Shown here piece by piece: positions 24,488 through 37,780 of a stretch of DNA of 64,000 nucleotides. Position numbers and translations under genes: made by a program. Below the pieces are notes generated by a model. That model was not told the origin of the DNA. It did no database searches and worked only from the letters and a program-made list of their open reading frames with translations. The DNA is from Jacaranda mimosifolia (Eukaryota; Streptophyta; Magnoliopsida; Lamiales; Bignoniaceae). Position 1 is the first letter of the stretch, and the number at the start of each line of letters is the position of its first letter. The DNA lies in contig CM032125.1 of assembly GCA_018894105.1 (NCBI GenBank), positions 32,659,032 to 32,723,031 on the forward strand. The letters are read 5' to 3'.

Positions 24488-25880
24488 CCTATGGTTGGGT
24501 GGAGAGTGGTGTAGTGGAAATTTGAATAGGGCATGGTTGATAAATAAATGGGTTATATTGGGTTGTCTTCAACATTGGTTGAATTATTATGAATCGAGTT
24601 CGAAATGAATTTGTATTCATGGATGTATATGATTAGTTTGGTTCCAATAAAAACAATTATATTTTTTATTAATTGCATTGCTAGACTATTTTATTAAACT
24701 ATGATATATTTTATTTTTATTGTATCATACTTCAGTTATTAAATTTTATTTTATAACTTAAAATCAAATAAAATTCAAGTTAACTTTATTTATTATTTTA
24801 TAATATTTATAAAAGACAATTTTAACTACTCACATTATTTAAAATTAAATAATTAATCTAATTGAATTTAGAACTATGGTTGGAAACTCATTGTTGTCAC
24901 CCTAGATAGAATGGGGAATTAACTAGCAATTGATATAGATATATATAGTTAGATATATACACCGTCATTCAAGTGATCATATGTTTGGATTGGTGTCATT
25001 TTTGAAGTATATGAAATTTGCTTGGCATGATGTAAAACATTCTCTACACGGTGTTTATGAGAAATTAAAACATGAACTTTAAGTTTTATAATATTACATT
25101 TTGTAGTACTTTATTTATGTATCCCATAGTTCTTTGTCAAGAAGGATAATTTGATCATATGTAGAAGTAAAATCTCACTATCAATATGACAGAACAATTG
25201 ATTATAGTTGAAATAAGTTACAACAAATGCTTCAATCTATCTTCATGATAATTCAATCAAACATGAAAGTGAAAATCCATTATTGCATAAGTAAATTAAT
25301 TGATTATAGTCGAAAAAGTTAGATAATTGCTCGATCTCACCTAAATTTTTCTAAATAAATGAAAATATAAAAAATTATGGCCTTGCGCGGGCACGTTTGA
25401 TACCCATTAATAGCAGGTATAGTGGTGGCCAATCTCAGTTAATTGCTTGTTTGATGTGGAATATTAGGTCCACGGGCCAGCCCGCAAAAAAGGAGAAAGC
25501 CGGTACTGTTTAACATATTACACCATATTCAAATTTCGGGTATGGGACTGCGATTGAGGAATTTGGGAACAAACGAAGTCCAGCTGTGTGATAAAAAGAC
25601 CAACTCATCCTTCTTTCATCATCATGTTGACTAAGGAGGGGCCTTCTTCCCAAGTGCAACTTTGTCCTTACGAGAATAATATATTCTATCAAATTCATTT
25701 TGACCTGATTAAGAGAGACTGCATTGCATTCTAATTGATACCCATTCTTGAATATCAAACATGATAATAGCAGTGGCAATCTCACCTAATATGTATGTGG
25801 TCACGTTTGATGTCAAAAATTGTTAGTAGGGGAGATTGTATTAATAGTGGGATTGTGGAGATTAAAAAATGTAAAAAATG
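24488..25880. other. AT-rich intergenic DNA
   Basis: No gene recognised. The phrase CACGTTTGATACCCATTAAT (25393-25412) recurs in part near 25802 and 27736, suggesting an older repeat that flanks and was split by the element at 25881-27730. Confidence 0.4.
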
Positions 25881-27730
25881 TAGGTTGTGCTTGCTTTTGA
25901 GAATTTCTCACAAGCAAGCCCTCAAAAAATAAAAATAAAAATTCTAAGTGTGTGATTGCTTGTGAATTTTTTTTCCACCTCACAGAATTTCTCTAAAAAA
26001 TTCCTCCTATTCTCTTTGGCAAATTTTTGAAAAATTTTCTGTCATTCTCACAAAAAATTATCACAAACAATCACTCTCACGTATCACATCAACTGTAATC
26101 ATTATACTTTTACCTCACAAACAATCACCATCTCATAACATATAATTATATTTACACATAATATTTTTATATTAAATAATTTTTTTCATAATATAATTAT
26201 ATCATAATATGTAGTTATAATTACACATAATATTTTTATATTAAAATATTTTTATTTTCTTAAGATAGTTATTTTGATGTATTTTCATAGTATGTAATTA
26301 TATCTATACGTAATATTTAATATTTAAAAAGAATTATTTTTGTAATAAATAATTATAGTTACAAGTAATATTTTTATATTTAAATATAATTATTTTGATA
26401 ATATAATTATTCAAACATTTTTAATATTTTATAATATTATTTTCATAATATATAATTATATTTACACATAAAAATTACATTTATATTTTAATATTTACAT
26501 AAAATTATTTTCCTAATACATAATTATATTTGCCCATAATATTTTATTATTTAAACAAAATTGTTTTCATAATATACAATTACATTTACACATAAAATTT
26601 TAATATATTTAAATAAAATTATTATCATATTATATAATTATATTTACACATTATATTGTATTATTTAAATAAAATTTATATCGTATTATATAACTATATC
26701 TGACATTTATATATTATATATTATAAATAATAATACGAATATATTAAATTTCATTTTTATAAAGAAATAAGAACTATTGTTTGACTATTTAAAAAAATAT
26801 AGTTAAGGAATTTATAGTACACAATTAATTTTTAATATATGATTAAATATTTTATATATATTTCATGAATAAGCATAAAGAATATATATTTAATATGTAT
26901 ATATATATATATTTTTAATAAATAAATAACAACATGTTAACGGATAAATTATTGTACGATTGTAAAATAAATATTTAACGAATATGTAGTATATTTTAAA
27001 TATTTAATATACTTAATGAATTTGTCCATTATATGTAATATTTAATATATGTTTGATCGATATACATAAAGAATTTATTTTTAAGATATATTAATAATAA
27101 ATAATTAATGTTACAGAAAATATAGGAATATATTAAATATATTTAACGAATATTTAGTATATATGCAATATTGACATTATTATTAAATACTTAATATATG
27201 TTTATCGAATATACATGAATATATTATATTTATATTCAATATATAAATTATTAAATTCTCATAGAAAATTTACAAATTTTAATCAACTAAAATAATAAAT
27301 TTATTCAATATTAAATTTCATTACAATGTACGGAATAGTTTAGATAATAATAAATTAATGTTAATTTATTCTACAATATTTTATATATAAATAATATATA
27401 AAATTTCCTACATAAAAAAAAAAAAAAAAAATCATAACCAATCACCATCTCTTAAAATTTTCTCATAAAAATTCTCACAATCAATCACCACTTCAAAAAT
27501 TTCACTTAAAAAAAATCTCACAACCAAACACATTATCACAATTTTTTTCTCACAAACAATCACCACCTCATTTTCTCTCACCTGTCACATCAATTGTAAT
27601 CATTATACTTTTACGTTACAAACAATCACTGCCTCATAAAAAAAATTTCTACCTCACAAACAAAAAAACCTCACTATTTCCTCTAAGAAATGAGAAATGA
27701 GAAATGAAAACACAAGCAATCACACCCGTA
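25881..27730. mobile_element. Large AT-rich transposon-like element with inverted ends
   Basis: The left end TAGGTTGTGCTTGCTTTTGA and the reverse complement of the right end TACGGGTGTGATTGCTTGTG are imperfect inverted repeats. Both flanks of the core carry repeated CTCACAAACAATCACC motifs. A block of about 60 bp with TCACATCAA.TGTAATCATT occurs at about 26080-26135 and again in the same orientation at about 27576-27640. No transposase frame and no target-site duplication were found, so superfamily is uncertain (hAT or similar). Confidence 0.5.
26135..26710. repeat. Degenerate AT-rich tandem array
   Basis: Roughly eight to nine units of about 60-75 bp, each with a TTCATAATATATAATTATAT-like block followed by TTACACATAATATTTT and a TTAAATAAAATTAT tail. 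Units have drifted. The array forms part of the core of the element at 25881-27730. Confidence 0.55.
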
Positions 27731-28617
27731 TTGTTACGTTTGATACTAGAGATTAGATGTATGGATTAGGTGCAACATGAATGTTGCACAATCTCACATT
27801 TATGTTTGATACCCACCACTATTACATAATGGATCAAATTGCCCTTCAATCAAAATTAAGATTTGGCCCATTAGCTGCCAATTCAACAGAACACGGTATT
27901 CTTCCATATTTGTATAATAGTTTGAATGACCTCTTATGGCAACCCCAAGCTTTGTGTCTAAAATATTATATTTTTGCCTAAACCAAAAGCTATGGAACTT
28001 GGGTGTGGGTCTTTGGAATGGCTTTTTCTTTTTATTTATTATTTATCGTGAATGATGGAATCATTACACATAGTATGCCCCTGGCCCATCAGCCTATTTT
28101 TTTGTTTTACGCCCCGTAACTCTTCCTCAGCCAGGCTTGGGCAGAATAGGCGAGCAAGTACAAGTATTAGTAGCATAACAAAAATGCCTTCCTCGTCATT
28201 AATATGTTTGCTCGCGGCAATTGTGAAATCAAATAATTATTTCCTTAGTATTTTTTTGTTCTTCACTAGGCTTCAATTCATTAGGGACTTATGTGACAAA
28301 AAAAATTGATCTGAGAAATAGAAAATGTATTAATTTATGTTTATATTATTATTCTTTCTAATTAAAATATAAGAAATGTTTTGGTATATAGTCAGTGATG
28401 TCAAAATATTATATTAAGATCAATTTTACAGTACAAAGTCATTAGGGAAATTTGATCCTTAGAGCAAAAGTAGCAATTGAGGGCCCATAACTTTCCTATG
28501 ATCCATTTAAAAGAGAATTGAACTAAAACTAAATCCCACCTCCCTTTCCTTATCTCACAAATAAGTAATATGAATAATCTTTCGGACAGATTCACATTGC
28601 ATATCAAGATGATAATG
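27731..28617. other. Intergenic DNA
   Basis: No gene or delimited element recognised between the two neighbouring transposon-like elements. Confidence 0.45.
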
Positions 28618-28625
28618 AACCGCAT

Positions 28626-29324
28626 TATGCATGGCAACGGGGCGGGTTTGGCTCGCCCCATACCCCGCCCTGCGAGACTAGATCCTGCCCAACCCCAAAA
28701 AGGCCCCACCCCACCTAGTCCTGTCGGGTTGGCGGGTTTAACCCTCCAACCCGGAAGAATTAGAAAAATTAGAATAAACCAATGAAAGCATCAAATTAGA
28801 ACCACTTGATAGCAATTAAAATTCAAATTTTAGGTACAAAAATGAAAAATCTATGCAACGAAAAGTTTCTAGAAGCAAAATAGGAGATAATAATAGAATT
28901 AAAGTAATAATCAACACAACATCCAAATTTTTATACATTGAAACAAAAAAACTCAAAATTTTTAAGTCCAACAAATTTCCATCATACCCCGCCTGATACC
29001 GATGGGAAATGAACAACGGGTGGGAATGGAAAAAAAAAAAAACTAATGGGAAGTGAAAGTGTGGAACCGTAAACTATTTGGTTTGGACATTATTTTTAAT
29101 TAGAAAATATAAAATAATTTATATATAATATAAAAATATAATTTTTATATTATTCGGGGTGGCGGGGCAGGGTCAGTAAACCCCATGCCCCGCCCCAAAT
29201 AATTCGGGTTAGAAAAACCGCGTCCCATAGCCCACCCCATACCCCATTAAGTTGCCCTAAACCCGTTCCATTCGGGATGAATTGAGCTCAGGTTTAGGTT
29301 TTGCCCACCCCATTGCCATCCCTC
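28626..29324 (-). mobile_element. hAT-like non-autonomous element, copy 1 of an inverted pair
   Basis: About 699 bp. The left end TATGCATGGCAACGGGGCGGG and the reverse complement of the right end GAGGGATGGCAATGGGGTGG are inverted repeats. The subterminal zones are strongly G/C-rich (GGGCGGGG, CCCCGCCC). Left flank AACCGCAT and right flank ACCGACAT look like an 8-bp target duplication that has since changed. The AT-rich core is highly similar to the reverse complement of 32542-33286. It carries no transposase frame. Confidence 0.7.
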
Positions 29325-30984
29325 ACCGACATACAGCATCCTTGGAATTATTCTTTCTTCTTCCTTTTTTTTTTCTTTTTTAATCAAGAAACAATTGTAA
29401 GATAGCCTAGAATCGCTTCAAATAATCGCCTCCACTTCCAGAAGGATAAAACAGAGGCAAATATAAAAGGAAAAGCTTATATGAAAATTTATAGACATTT
29501 TACGTCAAGTTAAAATACACAATTGACTCTCATTGGTACTCAATCTGGAAAGCATGACCCATATACTTGCAGATGAGCAATTGTGGTTATTGCAAATCAT
29601 TAGAAAATATCCAAAAACCAACTATAAGCATTTAGTACTAATTACTAATTGTTTCATAATCCTCAAAATGAGAAAAGAACAGGAACATGTTGGGCACTAT
29701 TGGAACAGACACTGTTATTCCTTTCAATTCACGGCGAAAAGATAAATCTTTTCTTTCGCTGCCAACAACTGCAAAATGAGTGATAAATCTGGGAATTGAA
29801 CTAATTCATTAGCCATTCGTAAAATGAAAGTTGCGATGCTGCCTTTTTCCAATCAGATAAGAAGGATCAAACTATTGGAGAAAAAAAAAAAAAAAAGGAA
29901 AGGAAAGCCCAGTTCCAAAGTCGTTAACTACTTCACTTTAAAACCCATAATCAATCAAAATAAACAAAGATGTGAACTGAGATCACCCGAATACACTCAT
30001 CACCTGAAGATTTCTGTGAACTCTACAATCACCAAGTCAGCCAAAATGCAAAATGCCCTTCTTGAATTTACCCCTCCCAACTAAATACCTTGTCGTATGT
30101 ATCTTCAGATCGCCAAACTAGGGTTTTGTATACTGGCCTTCAATGCAAGTGGGAAAGGGGGTGGAGAATTTGAGATAGAAATCGGGGTTATGCGCAAACA
30201 AGGAAACCGAGGGCCAAATTGTCAAATAACTCACCAATTGGAGGGCTCAACAGACATTTCATATGTTCAGCAGGTGCAACCGCGGGGTGTGATCATTTAA
30301 TTGCACCTCTTCAGCCGCGATTTAAATAGCGCATAATGTTAGGCACAACAACAGGCTTGCTATTAGATGTGGGCCGGCCCGCCAAATTAATATTCTAAAT
30401 CGAACAAACTACTAAGTGAGATTCAAGCATGCAATTGGTCCTATTAGCACAAATCAAATGTGCCCACAGATTACAATGGCTGCTATTATGCAAATTCCAT
30501 TTCAAATGTGCTCTATATATGCATATTAAGGTGTTCTTTATGTTGCAATGAACTTTAATAATCCTTATGCTCTCTAGGACCTAAGTAATTTCTTTCATGG
30601 GCTGACGGTGACTATTATGCCCTAATGGGCTTTTATATAGGCACATCAATATGTTTTGGGAAATTGTACATATTTTTTGCCTTGATAAAAATATAAAACT
30701 AATAACTTCAAGTTTTGTTTATACCTATCCATCCATTTTGTCAATCTCATAATGCTTTTTTCTGTTGAGGCCACCGTGCTCTAGTTAGTGACAAGATAGA
30801 TTAGCTCTAATTGCACTTAAAATTAATGTGCAAAAATAACATCATGCAATTTATATATAATGCATGCTTTTTTTGTGGCACAATTTCTTTAATAGCTATA
30901 AATTATTTATTTCATGTGTTTATCTATGGTATGTGTCTCATATACATTATACTATTAAATAACATAAAACCCTCTTCCAAATTT
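29325..30984. other. Intergenic DNA
   Basis: No gene recognised; frames in it are short and without family resemblance. This is the left part of the spacer between the inverted hAT-like pair. Confidence 0.45.
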
Positions 30985-30987
30985 GAT

Positions 30988-31404
30988 GGCCTTGTTAGTT
31001 TGTCAACCCCAATTTATTTTCCAACTCTCAAAATTTAAACAAACAAACACTACACATTCTCCAATCCCACTCCCAAAATACAAAAATTATTCCCAAAAAA
31101 TCCCTATTATTCCCAACTCCACACCATTCTCCAAGGCACCCCACATTCTTTCATTGTTACAAATATATACACATACTATCACTCATACAATCTATACATA
31201 CACATATAAAAATAATTTTAAAATACTCATTTCACCCTACAAATCCAACAAAAAAGTCATTTATGTGACATCCTGTTCTTCCAAAACACAAACAAATCAA
31301 TAATTTTCTCTCAATTCATTCTCCCAAAATACAAGTAAACAACTATTATACTTCTCAACCCAACTATTTTGGGAGAATGACCCAATTCACAACCAAACAA
31401 AGCC
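30988..31404 (+). mobile_element. PIF/Harbinger-like MITE, 417 bp
   Basis: Begins GGCCTTGTTAGTTTGTCAAC and ends CACAACCAAACAAAGCC, imperfect inverted ends. The triplet GAT stands on both sides (30985-30987 and 31405-31407). The interior shares long stretches with 52380-52823 (same orientation) and is related to 11557-11975 (inverted). No coding capacity. Confidence 0.62.
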
Positions 31405-32533
31405 GATGCTTTTAGTATAGTTATGATGGCTCCATTTGGGGGGTAGTTGGGAGTTGGGTTTGGGGGTTGGATTCTTGGTCAAGTTTGCTTGATTTAAATG
31501 CGGAAGGCATGCTTAAATTTCATAAAAGCTTGATTTGTCTTTGTATCTATATACCAAAGATTGGATTTAAGATTGGGTTTGGGCTTTTTAGGTGCAATAT
31601 TCAGCTGCAGCTTAGGTGGAAGATGAAGAAGGCCTTCTAATGGGGGCCTAAGCAGAAGGAGGCTTAAGCATAAGAGCGACAACGTTTTGGAACAGCTTTG
31701 ATTGAATAGTTAACTAATATGACTAACATGGCTTGTGAATATTTGGTGTCATGTTTCGGACTTGAATTTAATTATGAAAAATAAAATAAAATATATATAT
31801 ATATATATTTTATTTACATAGGAAAGCACAAAAAAAAAAAAAAAATTGTATATTATAGACATATACTATAGGTTGTTCGCAGGTAGGATGGCAGTGAATT
31901 GAATTTGTTGAATCCAAACTTGAATTATTGTAAGATTTTATAAAATTTGAAATAAATCTGAAGTAAAATTTTGTACTATACATTTATTTCAAATTTTTTG
32001 AACTTTATGGAACTTGTACTGGAGTAGCCTTGAATTTGGGCATTTAATGGGTTGGATGTACGAGATTTGCCAGACTTATTTTATAATTTTAAAAAATACT
32101 TATTTGTTTTTATGAAAGAATATCACTGTAACTTTAATTTGTAAGTGTTTAAAAATAATGTTACTAATAAAGATATTATCACTTGTAAATTTAAGTTTGC
32201 ATACTTCAATTTTATAAAATTATATTTCCAAATTTATTATTTTACTTTTATATATTGCAAATATAAACTTATAAAGTTTACCTTCTTATTTTAATTCATA
32301 ATTGTATTATACTTATATCAAACGTAAGAATATAATCTTAAGTCTCAATACATGGGTTATCAGTCACAACATAATCTTTTATCTTACCTAATGTATTGTT
32401 TGATAGGTAAAATGAACATTGGTTTGGCCCGCAACTAATCCAAAGTCCGACACCATTTATGCAATTGTGTGCTATTCAAGTAGTGGGTTGGGGGTGCGAT
32501 TATATAATTTCACCCCCTCATTATAATTTCGCT
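31405..32533. other. Intergenic DNA
   Basis: No gene recognised; contains a (TA)n run near 31793-31808. Confidence 0.45.
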
Positions 32534-32541
32534 TTCTTAAT

Positions 32542-33286
32542 TAGGGATGACAATGGGGCGGGGCAAAACCTAAACTCAAGCTCAACCCATCCCGAATGGG
32601 ATGGGTTTGGGGCGACTTAATGGGGCATAGGGCGTGATTTTTTTAACCCGAATTATTTGGGACGGGGTATGGGGTTTACTGATCCCGGCCCAAACTCGCC
32701 TCGCCACCCCGCCCTGCCACCCTGAATAATATAAAAATTATATTTTTATATTATATATATAAATAATATATATAATAATAAATAATATTATATATAAATT
32801 ATTTTATATTTTCTAATTAAAAAATGTCCAAACCAAATAGTTTACAGTTCCACACTTCTACTTCCCATTAGTGTTTTTTTTTTTTTTCCATTCCCACCAG
32901 CTGTTCATTTCCCACTTGTATTAGGCGGGGTATGGTGGAAATTTGTTAGACTTAAAAATTTTGAGTTTTTTTGTTTCAATGTATAAAAATTTAGATATTG
33001 TGTTGATTATTACTTTAATTCTATTCTTATCTCTTATTTTGTTTCTAGAAACTTATCTTGTTTGCATAAATTTTTCATTTTTGTATCTAAAATTTGAATT
33101 TTAATTGCTATCAAGTGGTTCTAGTTTGATACTTTCATTTATTTATTCTAATTTTTCTAATTCTTTCCGGGTTGGCGGGTTTAACCCACCAACCCGACGG
33201 GACTAGGCGGGACGGGGTGGGACAGGGGCCTTTTTGGGGTGGTGTGGGGTATGGGGAGAGCCTAACCTGCCCCGTTGTCATGCATA
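32542..33286 (+). mobile_element. hAT-like non-autonomous element, copy 2 of an inverted pair
   Basis: About 745 bp. The left end is TAGGGATGACAATGGGGCGG; the reverse complement of the right end is TATGCATGACAACGGGGC. Flanks TTCTTAAT (32534-32541) and TCCTTAAC (33287-33294) match in 6 of 8 bases, a decayed 8-bp duplication. It is the reverse complement of the 28626-29324 copy over its whole length, with an added AT-rich expansion near 32740-32810. Different flanks for the two copies argue for two separate insertions. Confidence 0.75.
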
Positions 33287-36200
33287 TCCTTAACCGCCCC
33301 CTTCTTTTTTCTTTTTCTTATAAAGGTCAATGGAAGGGATAATGGTTTTATTCAAGGGTAATTTTGTAATTTAATCTAATTAATCCTACATATCAAACAT
33401 GCATTAGAAATTAGGATAGATTCTAATAGCAACTAATCATAAGATCAATTTTTAATATCAAATAGATTAATAAATTATTTAATCTCATCTTATCTTATTT
33501 TATTAAATTTTCACTATTATCTACATTCTAAATCAAATGTGCCCTGTATCTTAGTGGTGTGCTGGTGTGTGTTTTTATGAAGTGACAAAACTAACTCCAA
33601 TTTTTAAGATAATGACAAAGCAGTGTTTTTCTTTTTCTTTTTTTCTTTTGCATTCTATTATTTTATTTCCTTTTGCTTATTATAAAAATTCTAATAAGTA
33701 TATTGAGAATATTACAAAAAATTAGTAACATAAGGAAATGTAAATGAATATACTATTTATTTTATACTATCAAATTTTTTGCATCGAATGGACTAAAATC
33801 GCTAGTATATATAATCTACCAATATTTTTCACATATATATAACATAAATACATACATAATATCTATAATTTTAAAAAGAGCATACTTACATCAAAGTGAA
33901 CCCAAAATATATTAAAATTTAAAACTCGCCTCAAAACCCATTTATGATCTCAATTATTTCATGACGAATTCTTTATTTATATTTCTTTTCCAATTCAATT
34001 TAGTACATTGATGATTTTCTAACATGGTACAACGACCAAACTTGGTGACTCATGCATGTCCAAGGTTATCTTTTAGAGCACTTTACCAGAAACAGTAACA
34101 ATAGTTAATTAATTACAACATTAATACCCTGAAATTAAATTAGGCTATCCGACTTGTATTAATGTCTTAATCAACACATGGTTTGAGAGTTTGGCACCCC
34201 TAAATCAAGTGAAAATTGGACAATTATATGCCCTAAGAGTCCTAAAGAGAAATCACAAGACTTCACTGCCTTTAATAAGCCTTTTGTCTTAAGTTCTATC
34301 TAAGAGTGGATGGGAAAGACCGTTAACTCGATCTATTCACATGTTGTGATAGAGTGATTTATGTTAATTATTAAATTTTGTGGATATGTTTTGGTTAAAA
34401 AAGTAGCATTTAACACATGCTTTTTTGTGGTTAGAAAATGAAGTGGGGATATATTATGTATGGATATAAATTAACACGGGCACAATGCGACACATTTAAT
34501 TTTAAAATTTTAGAATATGATAAATGTTGACACGACTATTATAATATATGTATATGTGTGTGTGTATATATATAATTACTCAATTTTATTAAATTAGAGT
34601 ATGTAGTACAGTAGTAGAAGATATAGATTAAAATATTCAGCATTGTAAAGTTATTCATTATTTTTTACGTCAACATTAACTATTAAAATAAATGTATTTT
34701 AAATTCAATAAATTAATAAAATAAAGAAGTCCATTTGACTTTTTTTTTGGAAAGCTTAATACGAATATAATGGATTGTATGTATCGGTTGGTTGTGTTTT
34801 AAGAATTTGTGGGTTTGGTCAATGGTATTTTAAGAATTTGTGGATTTAGTTGATTTGTGTTGTGTCTAAAATTCTATTCTTAAAGTTTCAATAACCTTTG
34901 AGGGTATTTTTTATTAGTCCCAAATTTTGTAAAATTAAAAAAAGAAAAGAAAAAGTCTTGTCATATTATTTACGTGTTGAACACGCGCAACCCTTGGACG
35001 TATTGAACATGATATCAGATTCTTTATTGTTTTAGTATTATCATGTTGAATGCATGTTATGATCATGTTGGAATCATATTTGTATCCAACACGTGTCTAA
35101 CATTATATAAAATGGTTTTTTAAACCATTTGTACAGATCGTATATATTTCACAGTTACAATTATATAAAAATTCAATCAATCTATTCAATTTACGAACTT
35201 TTACCATCTTAAAAGATTTTGATCATTCTCGACTCAAAATTAATCACATGATCCATAACTAACTTGTTCATGTGCACATTCTAATTATTTATATGAAATC
35301 AACACTTTATTAAGTTCAACTAAGCCTTGCATATATTTATTAGGGTTGGTTATATATTTTATTTATTTATTTATTTTCATTACCCTGTCCATTATTTACA
35401 CTATACAATTATATAGTGATGGATCTATAACATAACCTTATCCAAAATCTCCACTATAGCAATAATAAATTGATTGAGGGACTTATTGGAAACCAAATCC
35501 AAGAATCATTGTCATTCATTTTAAAGAGGAGTCAAGGGCTTAAACTATGATAGCAATTTCATCCTCAATTGCAAAATGGAAGTTAGAACCTTATTGGTTT
35601 TATTAATTTAAAATACTTAGAAATAATAGATTTTAGATATCAAAATGTGTGATGGGTGACAATAAATTCTAATAGATTCCATCATAATTTCTATTCCCAA
35701 ATTGTCAATTCAATATCTATAATGCCCTTATTGTCCATGTGCAAAAGTTTTTGAATTCTTTCAATAATTTCTAATAAAGGAGGACAAAATCGAAATGGAT
35801 TTATTATTTTCACATAAAGAAGGGAAAAAAAATACAAATATCAAGATCTTCATTCTAATTTTTTCATTAATATAGGTATATTATTTCCCATTTTATTTAA
35901 AATTGGTATACAAATGAAATAATTACTATATAGGTTGTTTTATTATTTTACATTTATAAAGTACGCACATTATTAATTATAAAATAACGTGAAAATTGTT
36001 AATACTTAACAATATATAAACTCATCGTCTATATATTGCCCTTAATAACAAGTATCTAGCAGACATACGAAATAATTATAATACGGACTGTACCATTAAT
36101 TATTTTATGTCTACAGAATACGCTATTAACTATAAAATAATATAAATATTTTCCAACGCTCGACGATACATTAACTTGTCACATTCATAAAACCAAATAA

Positions 36201-36480
36201 ATAGATACTATTGCATGTCAATATATTTCCATTTATATTCTATATATATATTTTTATTTTTTTTCAAATAAGTAGAAAATTCCCACAAATTATTTTATTT
36301 TTGCAAGCTTAATACTTGAATATATTTTTCAAATCAAGAATTTGAAAACTTGTCCAATAATAATAAACAAATTTAAGAAGCGCAATCCACGCGCCAAATG
36401 ACGAGCGTGGGGAAGGGCAAACCTGGACACACCACACGCTCATTTTGTAATAGGGGACCCCACGCCGACCCATCTTGAAA
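33287..36480. other. AT-rich intergenic DNA upstream of the HD-Zip gene
   Basis: No gene recognised. Near 34787-34860 a segment of about 35 bp (TTTTAAGAATTTGTGG..TT) is directly duplicated. GC content rises at about 36380 towards the HD-Zip promoter. Confidence 0.45.
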
Positions 36481-36489
36481 GCCTATTAC

Positions 36490-37780
36490 CACAGACACAG
36501 CTCTATATATAATTTATTTGCTCTTTTTCCTATTTTCTTGCACTATTTATTCCCTTTTTCTCTACCATTCCAAATTTCAAAGAATTGAGTTATCAAATTC
36601 AATCTGAAGGCCCTTTCTTTTGTTCTTTGATTTTCTCAAAAAAAATTCACTTTTTGCCCCCACTCCAACTGGGATTTCGGTTTCTCCAACAGATTCAATC
36701 TTGAAAAAGGCCTCTGGAAAAATAAATTAAAAAAAGGGGAGGAAAAAGAGACAATTCATTGACTGTAGGTGTGCCATTGGAGTTACTGTAAGTCAGCTCT
36801 TAACCTGCCGAGAACCATTTTTTATTGCACATAAAGTAATAACTTCGAGGAAAAAGAAGTCTACAAATCTGAGAATTTGTATTTATCTGATATTTTTTTT
36901 TTATGTTTTGTTTATCTTCTACTGTGATGGTCACACTCAGAAGTCGTAACATTGGACTTTGGTGTGTAGATTTTGTATGCAAGAAAAAAAATCTGTAAAA
37001 AGGTTGTCTTTTTATATGTACTTTATTGTTTTTGTTGTCCTGGTCTACACTTCACCCACTCGATTATTTCAGAATCAGAAGTTTGAAAAAGCTACAAAAA
37101 GTTGTACGTGATTAGAAAGAAAGGGAGAAAAAAGGGCTAAAGAGTGAAAAGGGTCTTTTTCTGTGATGGAAAGAATGTATTTTCTGGCACTTTTTTATAT
37201 TTGAAACGTATTGAAAAGTATACATTACGGTATGCTTTATTATGTATGGACGCCCTTCTTTATCTTAAAAGCCCTTTTGTTTTCTTCTTTATTGGAGTGA
37301 CGGCTGTAATAGTCAAACACAAATCTTTGGTTTTATTAGAAGAACTAGGGTTTTGAAGAGGGGGCCTGGGGGATGGTTGTGACCTGTGATAGTGTAGTAA
37401 GGATGCTCTGTTGTCATTTACCAACCCCGTTTGGTTGTTCTTAAATTTTCTGGGGTTTTGGTTGGTGAAAAAAGTTCATCACCTTACATTTTGAGTATCC
37501 AAAATTCTTGAAGGCAAACAAGAACACTGAATGCTTGTGCTGGGAGGAGTTAGGCTTTTGCGTGTGTTATAATTACTTCTTAGTACTCATAAATTCATGT
37601 CTCGAAGAGGGGTTTGCACTATCGAGGAGAAAGATGAAACCTTGAGAAAGAGAGCGCCATTTTGGAACTTTATCTAGAGAAGAGTCTTGAGCCATTTCTT
37701 GGAAGAGTAAAAAGGGTCATATCTTCTGTTCTAAGGGTCATATCTTCTGTTCTTTTCAGTCTCAAAAGTCCACTTTTTAG
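36490..37780 (+). promoter_or_regulatory. Core promoter and leader (with probable leader intron) of the HD-Zip IV gene
   Basis: A TATA box (CTCTATATATAATTT) lies at about 36501-36515, followed by a CT-rich start region. A strong donor GTAAGT stands at 36788 and a good acceptor TTCTTTTCAG ends at 37759, suggesting a 972-bp intron in the 5' UTR. Leader introns are common in class IV HD-Zip genes. A perfect 21-bp tandem duplication (37712-37732 and 37733-37753) lies directly before that acceptor. The intron is inferred; no transcript was available. Confidence 0.5.

Noticed and set aside
26135..26710. Possible CRISPR-like regular array
   Set aside because: Units are degenerate, AT-only and lack unique spacers of constant length; this is plant transposon or satellite DNA.
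34689..34696. TAAATGTA, an L1-box-like word 3.1 kb upstream of the HD-Zip gene
   Set aside because: One such word is expected by chance in this AT-rich DNA, and the site is far from the TATA box.
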